A stretch of DNA of 62,951 nt from Verrucomicrobiaceae bacterium UBA1938. Lineage in GTDB: Bacteria > Verrucomicrobiota > Verrucomicrobiia > Verrucomicrobiales > Verrucomicrobiaceae. The notes under the pieces are model-generated. The model saw only the letters and a list, made by a program, of their open reading frames with translations, did not search any database and had not been told where the DNA came from. Location of the stretch: the NCBI GenBank assembly GCA_002336895.1, contig DDFC01000040.1, forward strand, positions 1 through 62,951. The letters run 5' to 3'. Both the position numbers and the translations under genes were made by a program. Shown in pieces: positions 17,775 to 27,227 of this stretch. How positions within the stretch are numbered: the first letter of the stretch is position 1; every line of letters starts with the position of its first letter.

Positions 17775-18461
17775 ATGTCCGTCCCCCGAGCCGCGCTGCT
17801 AGCTTTCATGGCCATTCTCCCAGTTGCAGGCGCGCTCATGGCTGAAGAGCTGGCTGTGGAGGCAGCACCCCTTTTGCGGGTTCCAGATCTGTCCCCTCTT
17901 CTGACTTCAGAAGAAGTTTCCAAGGAGTTTGCGACATGGGCGGAGCGAGTGAAAAAAATTATCGCAGGAGGCAAGGCTGAAACAGCAGCCTCTCTTGCCA
18001 AGGCACGAGAGGCTCTAGGCCCGAGGCTTCCCCAAGTGACGGTGATCACTCTTTACTCCTTGTTTCCAGTGGATGCCCCCAACATTCGTCCGGACGATAA
18101 CGCACGTGCCGAAGAATTGAAGAATCTGCCTCGATTCCATGATTTCCCCATCCTGGGTGAAGTGAAAATAGATGACCCCGCCTCAGCCAATCGCTGGGTG
18201 GACTTTCTTCGAGATCAGATCATCCCCGGCGGTTTCTTTGCCTGTGATTTCATGCCACGGCATGGCTTCCGCCTCTCCACTGGCATCGGCGACATCGACT
18301 TTTTGATGTGCTATTCCTGCGACCAGCTGGCCTATCTCGGATCACCGAAGCTGAAGTCCAAGGATAACCCAGTTTTTCCGGCAGCTACCAAGGCCCAGAT
18401 CAATCAGCTTTTCGACAAGCTCAAGATCCAGAGAGATATACCACCCCAAGGCAGGGAGTGA
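17775..18461 (+). CDS. Exported protein of unknown function
   Basis: A 228-residue protein with a signal peptide (MSVPRAALLAFMAILPVAGA) and a mature part without a family I recognise. It has a mid-protein segment HDFPILGEVKIDDPASANRW and, near 175-195, GIGDIDFLMCYSCDQLAYLG with a C-x2-C pair. Its 3' end overlaps a GTG start of the following gene by four bases, so the two are likely translated together. Confidence 0.7.
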   Translation: MSVPRAALLAFMAILPVAGALMAEELAVEAAPLLRVPDLSPLLTSEEVSKEFATWAERVKKIIAGGKAETAASLAKAREALGPRLPQVTVITLYSLFPVDAPNIRPDDNARAEELKNLPRFHDFPILGEVKIDDPASANRWVDFLRDQIIPGGFFACDFMPRHGFRLSTGIGDIDFLMCYSCDQLAYLGSPKLKSKDNPVFPAATKAQINQLFDKLKIQRDIPPQGRE

Positions 18462-19012
18462 GCCACGCCGCCGTCCGAGGCGTCATGCCAGTGAGAGCGC
18501 GGATTGATTTTGGGCTCCAATTGCAGCAGCTTCCCACCATGACCTTTCTTGCCTGCCTGGCACTGGCTGCACTGCTCTGCCTCCTTTTGAATTTCGGCAT
18601 GAGAGCGCTTGGGTCGTGGCTGGCAGATCGCGCGGTGGCGCGTGCCCTAGCGATACCTCAGGACGCACCTCCGGCAGGGCTCATGCCGGAGAGTCAGTTC
18701 GTCGTCCGCCTCAGCGAATCGCAGGTTTCCTGCCATCGGCCGGAAGGCACCATCGAGACAGTCCGCTGGGATGAGCTGGAGCGGGTCGTGATTCATACGA
18801 CGAGCGATGGTCCCCTGCTGCCAGATTGCTTCTGGCTGCTCATCGGCCCCGGAACCAGCGGCTGCTGCATTCCGTGGGGTGCCACAGGAGATCGTGAGCT
18901 CCTGGCCCGTCTGCAGCAGCTCCCTGGCTTTGACAACCAAGCCGTGCTCAAGACCGGAACTCAGGATGATGTGTTTACCTGCTGGCAGCGGGCTTCGGAA
19001 GACGTCAGGTAA
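18458..19012 (+). CDS. Membrane-anchored protein with YcxB-like C-terminal domain, unknown
   Basis: A 184-residue frame from GTG 18458, overlapping the previous stop and preceded by a ggcaggga ribosome site; ATG 18539 is an alternative start that would put the hydrophobic helix (MTFLACLALAALLCLLLNFG) at the N-terminus. The soluble part (about 70-180) reads like the PH-like fold of YcxB proteins: LSESQVSCHRPEGTIETVRWDELERVVIHT, then CIPWGATGDRELLARLQQLPGF. Its role is unknown. It is coupled with the upstream exported protein. Confidence 0.6.
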   Translation: MSHAAVRGVMPVRARIDFGLQLQQLPTMTFLACLALAALLCLLLNFGMRALGSWLADRAVARALAIPQDAPPAGLMPESQFVVRLSESQVSCHRPEGTIETVRWDELERVVIHTTSDGPLLPDCFWLLIGPGTSGCCIPWGATGDRELLARLQQLPGFDNQAVLKTGTQDDVFTCWQRASEDVR

Positions 19013-19170
19013 GGGCGGGCGGATATGAACGCGGCAGATGGCTGCAACCAGCCAAGGCATGCTTTCAATGCATGGTATTTTATGGTATTTAGTAGCATGA
19101 CAAATGAGGGCACGGAATATCTGTGCAGGCTGGGTTGAATGGTGGCGGTGCCCGCCGTCCACTGTCCTGC

Positions 19171-22100
19171 TCAGCCCAGCACCTCTTTCAGCGCATTGAG
19201 CAGCGTCTCGGCGGTGTAGGGCTTGGGCAGGAAGCGGGTGGCTCCGGCGCTGGTGGCGCGGGCCACGTGGTGGTCGCTGTTGATGCCGCTAGCGGCGATG
19301 ATGGGCAGCTGAGGGCGCATGTGCCGCAGCACCTGGATGGCCGTGGGGCCGTCCATGACCGGCATCATGAGATCCATCAAAATGGCCGCCACCTGCTCCT
19401 TCCGGCCGCTGTAGAGCGCGATGGCGTCCACCCCGTGGCTGGCTACCACGACCTGGTAGCCAAAGGTTTCCAGCGTGTGCCGCGTGATCTCCCGCACGGC
19501 TTCCTCGTCGTCCACCACGAGGACGAGCTCCCCGTTCCCGTGCGGCAGCTGGCTTTCGCTGCCGGTTTCTTTGCCGGCTTCGGCGGAGGGCTGCGCCGGC
19601 AGGTAGAGGCTGAAGGTGGTGCCCCGCCCGGGCTCGCTCTGCACGCGGATGAATCCGCCGTGGTTTTTGATGATGGAGAGCGTGGTGGAGAGGCCGAGGC
19701 CGGTGCCCTTGCCCACCTCTTTGGTGGTGAAAAAGGGCTCGAAGATGCGCTCCACCACTTCCGGTGACATGCCTGTGCCGGTGTCTGCCACAGACACCAG
19801 CACATGCGGGCCGGTGGAGGCCTCGATGTACGTGCTCGTGTACTGCTCGTCCAGCGTCATGTTTTTGGCGCTGATGGTGATGGTGCCGCCGGCGGGCATG
19901 GCATCTCTCGCGTTCACACAGAGGTTCAGCAGCACTTGGTGCAGCTGGGTGGGGTCCCCCTTCACCATCCAGAGGTCCCCCGCCACATCCTGGTGCGCAT
20001 GGATGTGCTGCATGAAGGTCTCGTTCACGATCTTGATGATCTCCACAATCAGGTGGCCGAGGTGCACCTCCAGATTCTGGCCCACCACGCCGCGTGCAAA
20101 GGACAGCACCTGCCGCACCATGTCCGCGCCGCGCCGCGCGCTGCCCTCGATCGTCTCCAGCATCTCCAGCCGCTGCGGGTTTGTCTCCCGCAGCCGCAGC
20201 ACGTCGATGGACATCATGATGGGCGCCAGCACGTTGTTCAGGTCATGGGCGATGCCTCCTGCCAGCGTGCCCAGGCTCTCCATGCGCTGGGCGCGCAGGA
20301 ACTGCTGCTCCAGCTGCCTGCGGCCGGTGATGTCGGTATTGATGCACAGCAGCGATTTGGGCCGGCCGTCTTCGTGGCGGATCAGCGTCCAGCGCCCCTG
20401 AATGGTCAGGGGGCGTCCGTCCTTGGTCCACTGCTGCAGCTCTCCCACCCACTCGCCCTGGGTCATGCTTTGCTCCCACGCCTTGTGAAAGTCCGTCGCA
20501 TCCCGGTAGAGCAGTTCTTCTGCGGTGCGGCCCACCGCCTCGGCGGAAGTCCACCCGTAGAGGCGCTCGCAGCTTTTGTTCCAGTAAAGGATGCGGTCCT
20601 GCAGGTCGCGCACCATGATGGCGTCCTGCGCGCAGTCCAGCAGCGTGGCCTGCTCTCGCAGCACCTGCTCGGCGTGTTTGCGCTCATCAATGTCCAGCAC
20701 CACGCTGATGATGTGGGCGACGCTGCCGTCCGCGTTCCGCACACAGCCCACGCCGATGCTCGTCCATACTACGTGGCCGTCTTTGCGGATGAAGCGCTTC
20801 TCCATCTCGTAGTTCTGCACGGTGCCTGCCATCAGCCGGCCAAACTGCAGAAGATCCGCCTCCAGATCCTCGGGGTGCGTGATCTCCGGCCAGCTCAGCT
20901 GCATGAGCTCCTCGCGCTCGTAGCCCAGGATGGAGCAGAGGCGGTCATTCGCCTGCACCCACCCCTTGTCCGGCGTGGTGATGGCGATGCCGTGCAGGCT
21001 GAGCTCAAAGTAGCTGCGGAAGCGCCCTTCGCTCTCTCGCAGGGTCTGCTCCGCGTGGCGCTGCTCCGTCATGTCCATGGCCAGCCCGCCCACCAGCGGT
21101 GCATGCCCGGGTGTGATGATGGGAAAGCACACCACAAAGAATTCTCCTGGCGTGCCATCCGCACGTCTGCCCGGCATCACGCGCTCGATGGCACGCCGCT
21201 CCTCCAGCACCTGGCGGTTTCTGGCAAGGTAGATGTCCGCCAGGGCGGGCTCATACACCTCCGTAAAGGAGCGGCCCGTGAGCTCCACGTCCGGCACATC
21301 AAACATGAGGTAGTAGCCCGGGCTCACGTACTGGTAGCAGCCCTTCTCATCCACGATCCATCCGGCCACGGGGCTGTGCGCCATGAAGCTGGTGAAGCGC
21401 TCTTCGCTGGCTTTCAGCGCCAGCTCCGCCTGCCTCCGCTGCTGCTTTCTCTGGCGGGACTCCACTGCGTAGGAAAGGTTTTCCGCGATGGCATTGAGAA
21501 ACTGGCATTCGTCTGTGGAGAAGTAATGAGCGGCGTCCCCAAAGACGGCAAAGACACCGATGGGCCTCTCCTCCACCCTCAGCGGAAAACACGCACACGC
21601 GTGGTAGCCGCGCTCCAGCGCCGCCTCCCGCCAGGGCTCCATCATCGGGTCTGTGGCGATGTCCTGGCAAAACACAGCTTCATTCTCACGATAGGCGCGT
21701 CCGGAGGGGCCCATGCCGCGCGGCACCTCCTCCAGTGAGACATTGGCATTCGCGAGGTAGCCATTCTCGCAGCCGTGACTGGCCACGGGCACCAGGCGCT
21801 GGCTGGCCACATCTGCCACGGCCACACATGCCATGCGCAATCCGCCTTCCTCCACCGCGATCCGGCAGGCCTCTTCGTAGAGCTGCTGCGTGTCCGTGAT
21901 GCGCACGATGGCCGCATTGATCCCGCTGGAGATGGCGTAGAGGCGGTTCAGCCGCTGCAGGCGGTGTTCGGCCAGGATGCGCTCTGTCACATCCTGGCTG
22001 GTGCCTATGGCCTGGAAGGGCTCTCCGCTCTCGTCCCGCATGGCCTGCCAGCGCTGCTCGATATGCCTCACCCGGCCATCACGCATCACCATGCGGTGAA

Positions 22101-22923
22101 TGTAAACCCGGGGCACGCATTGCTCGATGGACTCCCGGAAGATCTCGTTCACCACATCCACATCCTCCGGATGCACCCGCTCTTCGAAAGATGCGTAGCA
22201 CTCAGGCGTGGTCTGCGGGTCCGTGCCAAAGACATGGTGTGTCTGCTCAGACCACTCCGCCTGAAAGGTGCGCAGGTCCACCACCCAGCTGCCGATGCCC
22301 CCGGCCTCCTGCGCTGCCTCCAGGCGCTGCGCCAGCCTGCGCTGCTCATCTTCACTTTTCCGCAGCGCGTCCAGCGTCAGTTCCCTCTCCTCACGTGTGT
22401 GCTCTTCCTCCTGCCGGCTATGGCGCATGTCCAGCACCAGGTGCCGCATCACGATCAGCTGCATCACCTGCCGACCCAGCACCCGCAGCGCCTCCAGCTG
22501 CCGGGCGCTCAGCTCCCGCGGCACCTGGTCGATCACGCACAGTGTCCCCAGCACCGCCCCCTCGGGAGTGATCAGCGGTGTGGCGGCGTAAAAGCGGATG
22601 TGCGGCTCCCCCGTCACCAGCGGGCTTTGGGCAAAGCGCGCATCCGCCAGCGCATCCGGCACCACCAGCATGTCGCTCGTCAGCACCACGCTCTCGCAGA
22701 AAGACGCGCCCCGTGGCTTCTCGCTCACATCCACGCCCACCCTGGCTTTGAACCACAGCCTCGCCTCATCCACCAGGGACACCAGAGCGATCGGCACCTC
22801 GCAGACCTGCGCCGCCAGCTGCGTCAGCTCGTCAAACATCTCCTCCGATTCCGTGTCCAGAATGTCATACGCACGCAGCACCGCCAGCCGCTGGGGTTCA
22901 CTCAGGGACATGGGCGGATTCAT
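19171..22923 (-). CDS. Soluble multi-PAS/GAF hybrid sensor histidine kinase
   Basis: A 1250-residue protein without a membrane segment. Domains in order: GAF (about 25-165), PAS (205-320), GAF (330-490), PAS (505-620), PAS (630-755), PAS (760-880), HisKA with the phosphoacceptor H in GGIAHDLNNVLAP (about 900), HATPase_c with VNARDAMPAGG and GTGLGLSTT (about 1000-1110), and a C-terminal receiver (1130-1250) with the phospho-Asp in ILMDLMMPVMDG. It would sense cytosolic signals and phosphorylate its own receiver. No DNA-binding output or partner regulator is adjacent, so it is an orphan. Confidence 0.9.
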   Translation of the reverse strand: MNPPMSLSEPQRLAVLRAYDILDTESEEMFDELTQLAAQVCEVPIALVSLVDEARLWFKARVGVDVSEKPRGASFCESVVLTSDMLVVPDALADARFAQSPLVTGEPHIRFYAATPLITPEGAVLGTLCVIDQVPRELSARQLEALRVLGRQVMQLIVMRHLVLDMRHSRQEEEHTREERELTLDALRKSEDEQRRLAQRLEAAQEAGGIGSWVVDLRTFQAEWSEQTHHVFGTDPQTTPECYASFEERVHPEDVDVVNEIFRESIEQCVPRVYIHRMVMRDGRVRHIEQRWQAMRDESGEPFQAIGTSQDVTERILAEHRLQRLNRLYAISSGINAAIVRITDTQQLYEEACRIAVEEGGLRMACVAVADVASQRLVPVASHGCENGYLANANVSLEEVPRGMGPSGRAYRENEAVFCQDIATDPMMEPWREAALERGYHACACFPLRVEERPIGVFAVFGDAAHYFSTDECQFLNAIAENLSYAVESRQRKQQRRQAELALKASEERFTSFMAHSPVAGWIVDEKGCYQYVSPGYYLMFDVPDVELTGRSFTEVYEPALADIYLARNRQVLEERRAIERVMPGRRADGTPGEFFVVCFPIITPGHAPLVGGLAMDMTEQRHAEQTLRESEGRFRSYFELSLHGIAITTPDKGWVQANDRLCSILGYEREELMQLSWPEITHPEDLEADLLQFGRLMAGTVQNYEMEKRFIRKDGHVVWTSIGVGCVRNADGSVAHIISVVLDIDERKHAEQVLREQATLLDCAQDAIMVRDLQDRILYWNKSCERLYGWTSAEAVGRTAEELLYRDATDFHKAWEQSMTQGEWVGELQQWTKDGRPLTIQGRWTLIRHEDGRPKSLLCINTDITGRRQLEQQFLRAQRMESLGTLAGGIAHDLNNVLAPIMMSIDVLRLRETNPQRLEMLETIEGSARRGADMVRQVLSFARGVVGQNLEVHLGHLIVEIIKIVNETFMQHIHAHQDVAGDLWMVKGDPTQLHQVLLNLCVNARDAMPAGGTITISAKNMTLDEQYTSTYIEASTGPHVLVSVADTGTGMSPEVVERIFEPFFTTKEVGKGTGLGLSTTLSIIKNHGGFIRVQSEPGRGTTFSLYLPAQPSAEAGKETGSESQLPHGNGELVLVVDDEEAVREITRHTLETFGYQVVVASHGVDAIALYSGRKEQVAAILMDLMMPVMDGPTAIQVLRHMRPQLPIIAASGINSDHHVARATSAGATRFLPKPYTAETLLNALKEVLG

Positions 22924-23295
22924 TGCGGGAGCACGGAAAATGGCGGTAAATCAATGCTTTGGCAGAGGCTGCCGGGCCTTTGTGTCAGGTCGGGAAGGCA
23001 TGGAGAGAAATCGTTCACAGACAGCGTGGTTTATGACTCAATCTACTAAATGTTTACTTGTTCAGTTTGGGTTTGCGTGAAAGACGCCAAGAGACCGCCC
23101 ACGTGCCCGCCATCGTCGTAGGATCAGCCTTTCTCACGCGGGGTGAGGAATCTATTCCACCTCTTGGATGAAAGGCCTACTTGCTGAACTCGCCAGAAGA
23201 GAACATGGAGTTCATCGACCTCTTCCCCGCTTTTCTCGATGCCGAAGGAGCAGCCAAAGCGGCTGTGTGATCAGGTTTTGATTCTCGAAAGACCC
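22924..23295. other. Intergenic region, possible gene remnant
   Basis: No complete gene. On the plus strand the frame ending at 23270 reads a 31-residue stretch with protein-like composition (YLLNSPEENMEFIDLFPAF ...), possibly the decayed tail of a lost gene. It is too short to separate from chance. Confidence 0.4.
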
Positions 23296-24621
23296 TCACT
23301 TTCCCACCTGCACCTTCACATTCTGGATCTCCACCTGCTCTCCAAGGCGGAGCTTGAGGCAGAAGTAGCCGCTCATGCCGTTCAGGTTGCCGCTGCTTTG
23401 CAGGGGCAGCTCGGTGTCTCCCACCCAGGCGGACTGCTTGCCCTGCCAGCGGCTGAACATGAGCGTGCGCCATTCATCACCCTGCGGCGGCTTGGCGCAG
23501 GTGAGGCGGCGGCTGCCACCATCGGCGGCCTGGAGGTCAAAGGACTCCAACTCTCCGCGATATTCCGCAGAGACGATGAAGTCGCCCTCAAACCGCGCGC
23601 GGTGGTAGAGCAGGATGGCGCGGGGCCAGTTGTCATTGGTGGTGTTGCGCACGGTAAGCACGCCGTCTTTGATCTGGGTGGTCATCTTGTCCAGCGGGTG
23701 CTCGGTCCAGCGGTTTTCAGCCTTGGACCAGCACCACACACGCCAGTCAGCCGCCTGCATGGGGACCGTGCCTGAGGCTGCGGCGGTTGTAGTCTTGGCA
23801 GGTGCTGCTGGGACCGGTGTCGCAGTCACACTGGGTGCCGGAGCGGTGCTGGCACCGGGCCGCAGCTCGCGCAGTTTCAGGTTCCGGTAGGCCACCTCGG
23901 CACCATGATCCTGCAGGGCGATGGCGGTGGCGCGTTTCACGCCCACGCCGTTGTAGTACTTGTACTTGCTGGAGGCGATGATCTGCTGCAGCGCGGGGCT
24001 GCCCAGCTCGCACTCGGCCACCTTGCGACCATTGAGCCAGTGCTCCACGTGGTTGCCATCCACCACGACGCGCCCTTGGTTGAACTCTCCCACCGGACGC
24101 AGCAGCTTTCCCACAGGCGTGATCAGGGAGTAGATGGAGGCCGCAAGTCGGTTCTGCGCATTCCCTGCGTGCGCAGTGTCATCCAGCACCTGGTATTCAA
24201 AGCCCACCGGGCTGTCCCCGGTGTCGCCGGGGTAGAAGTTGGCCGGGCGCTTTTCGCCTTCGGTAAAGAGATACTCCACGCCGCTGTTCCCGCCTGCGCC
24301 CACGCGCCATTCGAACTCAAACTCAAAGTTGGTGTACTTGGCGTCCGTCACGAGATCTCCGCCGTGGCCGTTTGGGCGTCCGTTGCCTTTGGGCAGGACG
24401 AGGCAGCCATCCTTGATGCTCCACGATCCACTGGCCACATGTGTTTTGCCATAGGTGTGCCAGCTCTTGGTGCTGCGCCCGTCAAAGAGCAGCCGCCAGC
24501 CTGCGGCCTGCTCCTGCGGTGTGAGGTTGTTGGGCTCTGCGGCCCGGGTGCTGGCAGACGTTAGTAGGGCAGCGGCAGCCACGGCGGCCAGCTGAGGAAT
24601 GAGCATGGAGGTGCGGTGCAT
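23296..24621 (-). CDS. Exported DUF1080 (3-keto-disaccharide hydrolase-like) protein
   Basis: A 441-residue protein from ATG 24621 (ATG 24606 also possible) with a signal peptide ending SASTRAAEP. The first domain (about 30-245) is DUF1080, a concanavalin-like sandwich, opening GWRLLFDGRSTKSWHTYG and including GVEYLF and NGRKVAECELGSPAL. A Thr/Pro/Ala-rich linker follows, and then a second beta-sandwich of similar type (about 280-441). DUF1080 proteins are expanded in PVC bacteria and are linked to carbohydrate breakdown. Upstream TTGCCT/17/TTACAT is a weak promoter candidate. Confidence 0.8.
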   Translation of the reverse strand: MHRTSMLIPQLAAVAAAALLTSASTRAAEPNNLTPQEQAAGWRLLFDGRSTKSWHTYGKTHVASGSWSIKDGCLVLPKGNGRPNGHGGDLVTDAKYTNFEFEFEWRVGAGGNSGVEYLFTEGEKRPANFYPGDTGDSPVGFEYQVLDDTAHAGNAQNRLAASIYSLITPVGKLLRPVGEFNQGRVVVDGNHVEHWLNGRKVAECELGSPALQQIIASSKYKYYNGVGVKRATAIALQDHGAEVAYRNLKLRELRPGASTAPAPSVTATPVPAAPAKTTTAAASGTVPMQAADWRVWCWSKAENRWTEHPLDKMTTQIKDGVLTVRNTTNDNWPRAILLYHRARFEGDFIVSAEYRGELESFDLQAADGGSRRLTCAKPPQGDEWRTLMFSRWQGKQSAWVGDTELPLQSSGNLNGMSGYFCLKLRLGEQVEIQNVKVQVGK

Positions 24622-24807
24622 GGCCTGCGACGTTTGCGGATGTAAGCGGTGGGCTGCACGGAAGGCAAGCACAGACGTGGGTGTCACAGGAACGGTGATG
24701 TCAGGCAAACCGGACGCAGACTTCTTAAGCCAAAACGGAATTGAAAAACATCGTGGCGCGATACATTGTTGCATCAACCTTTTCCAAATGAACGTTTTCT
24801 CTTACAC

Positions 24808-25044
24808 ATGAAGCGCTCCCACCTCGCCTCCATCGCACTCACTGTCAGCGCCCTGTTTTCCATCTCCTGCAGCCATGTTCCGGATGAAAATGGCACCTAC
24901 AATGGCCGGCCTGTGGCTGCCCGCTCCAGCCATCCTGCCGGGGCATCCACAGCAGAGGCCAAAGGCACCTATCTCGGCCGCCGCTACTTCACGCCGCCAG
25001 GGTCCAAAAGCGGGCTGCAGTGGATCGATGTGTATGGGCAGTAG
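24808..25044 (+). CDS. Small lipoprotein
   Basis: A 78-residue protein with a lipoprotein signal ending SALFSISC (lipobox ISC). The mature part is Gly/Thr/Pro-rich with a YNGRPVAAR segment and a YLGRRYFTPPGSKSGLQWIDVYG tail. Family unknown. A terminator follows 36 bases after the stop. Confidence 0.65.
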   Translation: MKRSHLASIALTVSALFSISCSHVPDENGTYNGRPVAARSSHPAGASTAEAKGTYLGRRYFTPPGSKSGLQWIDVYGQ

Positions 25045-25079
25045 AGGCTGGAGGCTTCCAAGCGGCCGCTGCTGCTTCC

Positions 25080-25117
25080 CCGGCAACGGGCATCAGGTTT
25101 GTTTGCCGGCCTTTTTT
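25080..25117 (+). terminator. Rho-independent terminator
   Basis: ccggcaa (25080-25086) pairs with ttgccgg (25103-25109), followed by ccttttttgg. It ends the small lipoprotein gene. Confidence 0.7.
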
Positions 25118-25189
25118 GGTACCAGCTCACTCCCTTGACGTTCAAAAGGTGCCCATCCGCATCTGGGGAGGGTAATATGTGCTGACAAA

Positions 25190-25217
25190 AGCCCCGAAAT
25201 TTAGGAATATCGGGGCT
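25190..25217. other. 8-bp hairpin before the 25240 gene
   Basis: agccccga (25190-25197) and tcggggct (25210-25217) form a stem with a 12-base loop, 22 bases upstream of the 25240 start. It may be a 5' leader hairpin. On the minus strand it runs into TTTTG but no gene ends there. Confidence 0.4.
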
Positions 25218-25239
25218 GATCCATTTAGAAATCAGGAAA

Positions 25240-25491
25240 ATGTTTGTCATGAAAAGCGCCTCAATCACTCGTGCCTTGGTCACCGCCTCCTTTCTCGGGC
25301 TGGCTGCCCTGGCACCCGCCGCAGATCGTCTGCCAGACGCTGACGCCAGCTACCTGCGTGCCGGTGCTCTTTTTGATGCGGGGATGAAAGCTGTGGAAGC
25401 AGGCCGTATGGACACGGCCATCGGCAACCTGAAGTCTGCCCAGGCGCTGCAGTCAGTGGATGACGACCAGGAGGTCGTCACCTCCCGGTGA
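25240..25491 (+). CDS. Small exported protein, TPR-like
   Basis: An 83-residue frame with a signal peptide (MKSASITRALVTASFLGLAALAPA from the second Met at 25249) and a short helical mature part (YLRAGALFDAGMKAVEAGRMDTAIGNLKSA) that looks like one tetratricopeptide repeat. No wider family recognised. It converges on the alkyltransferase-like gene. Confidence 0.55.
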   Translation: MFVMKSASITRALVTASFLGLAALAPAADRLPDADASYLRAGALFDAGMKAVEAGRMDTAIGNLKSAQALQSVDDDQEVVTSR

Positions 25492-25501
25492 TTCCAGCGG
25501 T

Positions 25502-25909
25502 TCACAGGCGCTGGTCGCATCGGTCTTCGGCAGGATCTGGCATCTCGCTCCAGCGGATGTCACGTCGCACACCTACATTGTGGAAGTGCGCATCAGCATC
25601 CTGGATGTAGCCCTCTTTGTCGATGCGCAGGCCCTCAGCTTTCAGGAGGCGGCGCTGTTTGCGGGCGGAGGCAGCAGGCATGTTGGGGCTGAGCCGTGCA
25701 TTGGCCGCCACCACCCGCTGCCATGGCAGCGCGGCGGATTCTTCAGGAGTCAGACGGCTCAGCACCGTGGCCACATGCCGTGCGATCACATTCATGTGAA
25801 TGGCGATGCTCCCATACGTGGTAAACTTCCCTTCCGGGATCAGCGCCACCAGACGAATGACCTCCGCACGAATGCGGGCAAAAGCGGCGGATTTTCCACG
25901 GGTGGCCAT
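25502..25909 (-). CDS. Alkyltransferase-like protein (ATL)
   Basis: A 135-residue protein of the MGMT DNA-binding domain family: EVIRLVALIPEGKFTTYGSIA, the helix-turn-helix RHVATVLSRL, and the active-site segment that in MGMT reads PCHRV. Here it is PWQRV (about residue 62), with Trp in place of the acceptor Cys. That substitution defines alkyltransferase-like proteins, which bind O6-alkylguanine, do not dealkylate it, and hand it to nucleotide excision repair. The C-terminal RKQRRLLKAEGLRIDKEGYI is typical of bacterial ATLs. Confidence 0.85.
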   Translation of the reverse strand: MATRGKSAAFARIRAEVIRLVALIPEGKFTTYGSIAIHMNVIARHVATVLSRLTPEESAALPWQRVVAANARLSPNMPAASARKQRRLLKAEGLRIDKEGYIQDADAHFHNVGVRRDIRWSEMPDPAEDRCDQRL

Positions 25910-26028
25910 CAGGGTGGCTCAGCATGCGCAGCCCTTTGCGTTTGTCGATGGCGTGAAGGTACGCGGAGAGGTGTTGAATGAACAAAAGCGGACCGTCGTC
26001 CAATCCGGTGAAGCATCCTCCCAATCCT

Positions 26029-26499
26029 ATGAAAACGACAGTTCTCAGCCTCCTCGCTGTGGTCAGTGTGTTTGGCACTCTCACTCCCGGCACGGCCCGG
26101 GCTGTGCCTCCCGTGCTTCCGATGGGCGTGCAGCCCTATCCTGGAGAGCGGCGCATCGTGAGCTACCTCACCAACGGCACCCCGGTCTGGGCGGTGTATC
26201 AGGCCGTGGGCTATGATGGCATGGGCTACCCCATCTACCAGTGGGTCACCCTGCCCTCCACCACATATGTGAGACCCTGGTACGGCGGCTACGCTTACGG
26301 CTACCGCAGCTACCATTCCTACCGCGCACCCGTTTATGTGCGTCCTCATTATATGACTCCGCATGTCGGAGGTCATGTCAGCCCGCCCATGCATTTCGGC
26401 GGTTCAGTGCATCACAGTGGCGGCAGTTTCCACATGGGGCACAGCGGTGGCGGTCATGCGAGCCACGGTGGTGGCCATGGCGGCGGGCATCACCGGTGA
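26029..26499 (+). CDS. Exported His/Gly-rich protein
   Basis: A 156-residue protein with a signal peptide (MKTTVLSLLAVVSVFGTLTPGTARA). The mature N-terminal half is Tyr/Pro-rich (RIVSYLTNGTPVWAVYQAVGYDG) and the last 45 residues alternate His, Gly and Ser. The histidine-rich tail could bind metal ions, but that is inference. No family recognised. Confidence 0.6.
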   Translation: MKTTVLSLLAVVSVFGTLTPGTARAVPPVLPMGVQPYPGERRIVSYLTNGTPVWAVYQAVGYDGMGYPIYQWVTLPSTTYVRPWYGGYAYGYRSYHSYRAPVYVRPHYMTPHVGGHVSPPMHFGGSVHHSGGSFHMGHSGGGHASHGGGHGGGHHR

Positions 26500-26531
26500 T
26501 CTACCCGGTTGCTGGAATACAGCGGCCTATC

Positions 26532-27227
26532 TCAGTGCGCCGCTGCAGGCAGCAGGTCTTGTTTGCGCATGGCGGCAAAGAGCTCCTTGCCAAAAGCCTG
26601 CAGCCAGGCCGCATCCACCTTCTGCTGTGAGGCGGGAAGGTTGACGGTCTGCGCCAGCGGCGGCACGTGGATGAACATCACCAGTTTCAGCGCCTCAGGG
26701 TGCTGCTTCTGCTCATGCAGCAGGGAGTAGAGCATCTCCTCGCAAAGGTAGCGGCCGGCACTTTCGGACACGTGCGTGGGAAAGCCCGCCTGTGTCAGCG
26801 CCTGTGCCAGTCCTTCCAGCTTGGCCTGCTGGCGCAGCTCGGGCTCCGCATCCTTCACGACTTCCGGGGTCGCGGGCTTCATGCCGTGGTTGTCCGGGTA
26901 GCGGCCGCGCAGGTTGTGCGCCAAGATCTCGATCTGAAACTCCGGCGTGCCTTCGCCAAACGCCAGCCACACTTTGGGCAGCGGCTTCACTCCGTTGATG
27001 GACTCCAGCGGCGCACCCCAGATCACCGGCACCTGTAGTGTGCGCACCTCCTGCGGAAAGGCCTTGCCGATTTCCTGAGCCAGCACCCAGGAGGCATTCT
27101 CTGAGCGCCCGCCAAAGGCCTCGAAGCCGCTCACCAGGATGTCAGAGGCAGCAGAGTTCTGCGCCTGGAGTGTGTGGCACATCAGGCAGAAGACTGCCAG
27201 CCAGACGAGCTTGTACGTCGTTTTCAT
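26532..27227 (-). CDS. Pyroglutamyl-peptidase I family (C15), predicted exported
   Basis: A 231-residue protein with the C15 fold (ILVSGFEAFGGRSENAS at the N-terminus). The triad is visible by alignment to the family: Glu near residue 100 (QIEILAHN), Cys162 in AGRYLCEEMLY and His187 in MFIHVPP. It removes N-terminal pyroglutamate. Unlike the usual cytoplasmic enzymes it starts with a signal peptide (MKTTYKLVWLAVFCLMCHTLQAQ). Its start overlaps the stop of the upstream lipoprotein gene by four bases. Confidence 0.85.
   Translation of the reverse strand: MKTTYKLVWLAVFCLMCHTLQAQNSAASDILVSGFEAFGGRSENASWVLAQEIGKAFPQEVRTLQVPVIWGAPLESINGVKPLPKVWLAFGEGTPEFQIEILAHNLRGRYPDNHGMKPATPEVVKDAEPELRQQAKLEGLAQALTQAGFPTHVSESAGRYLCEEMLYSLLHEQKQHPEALKLVMFIHVPPLAQTVNLPASQQKVDAAWLQAFGKELFAAMRKQDLLPAAAH

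Noticed and set aside
19804..21738. 644-residue plus-strand frame opposite the hybrid kinase
   Set aside because: Antisense to HATPase and PAS domains; composition not protein-like.
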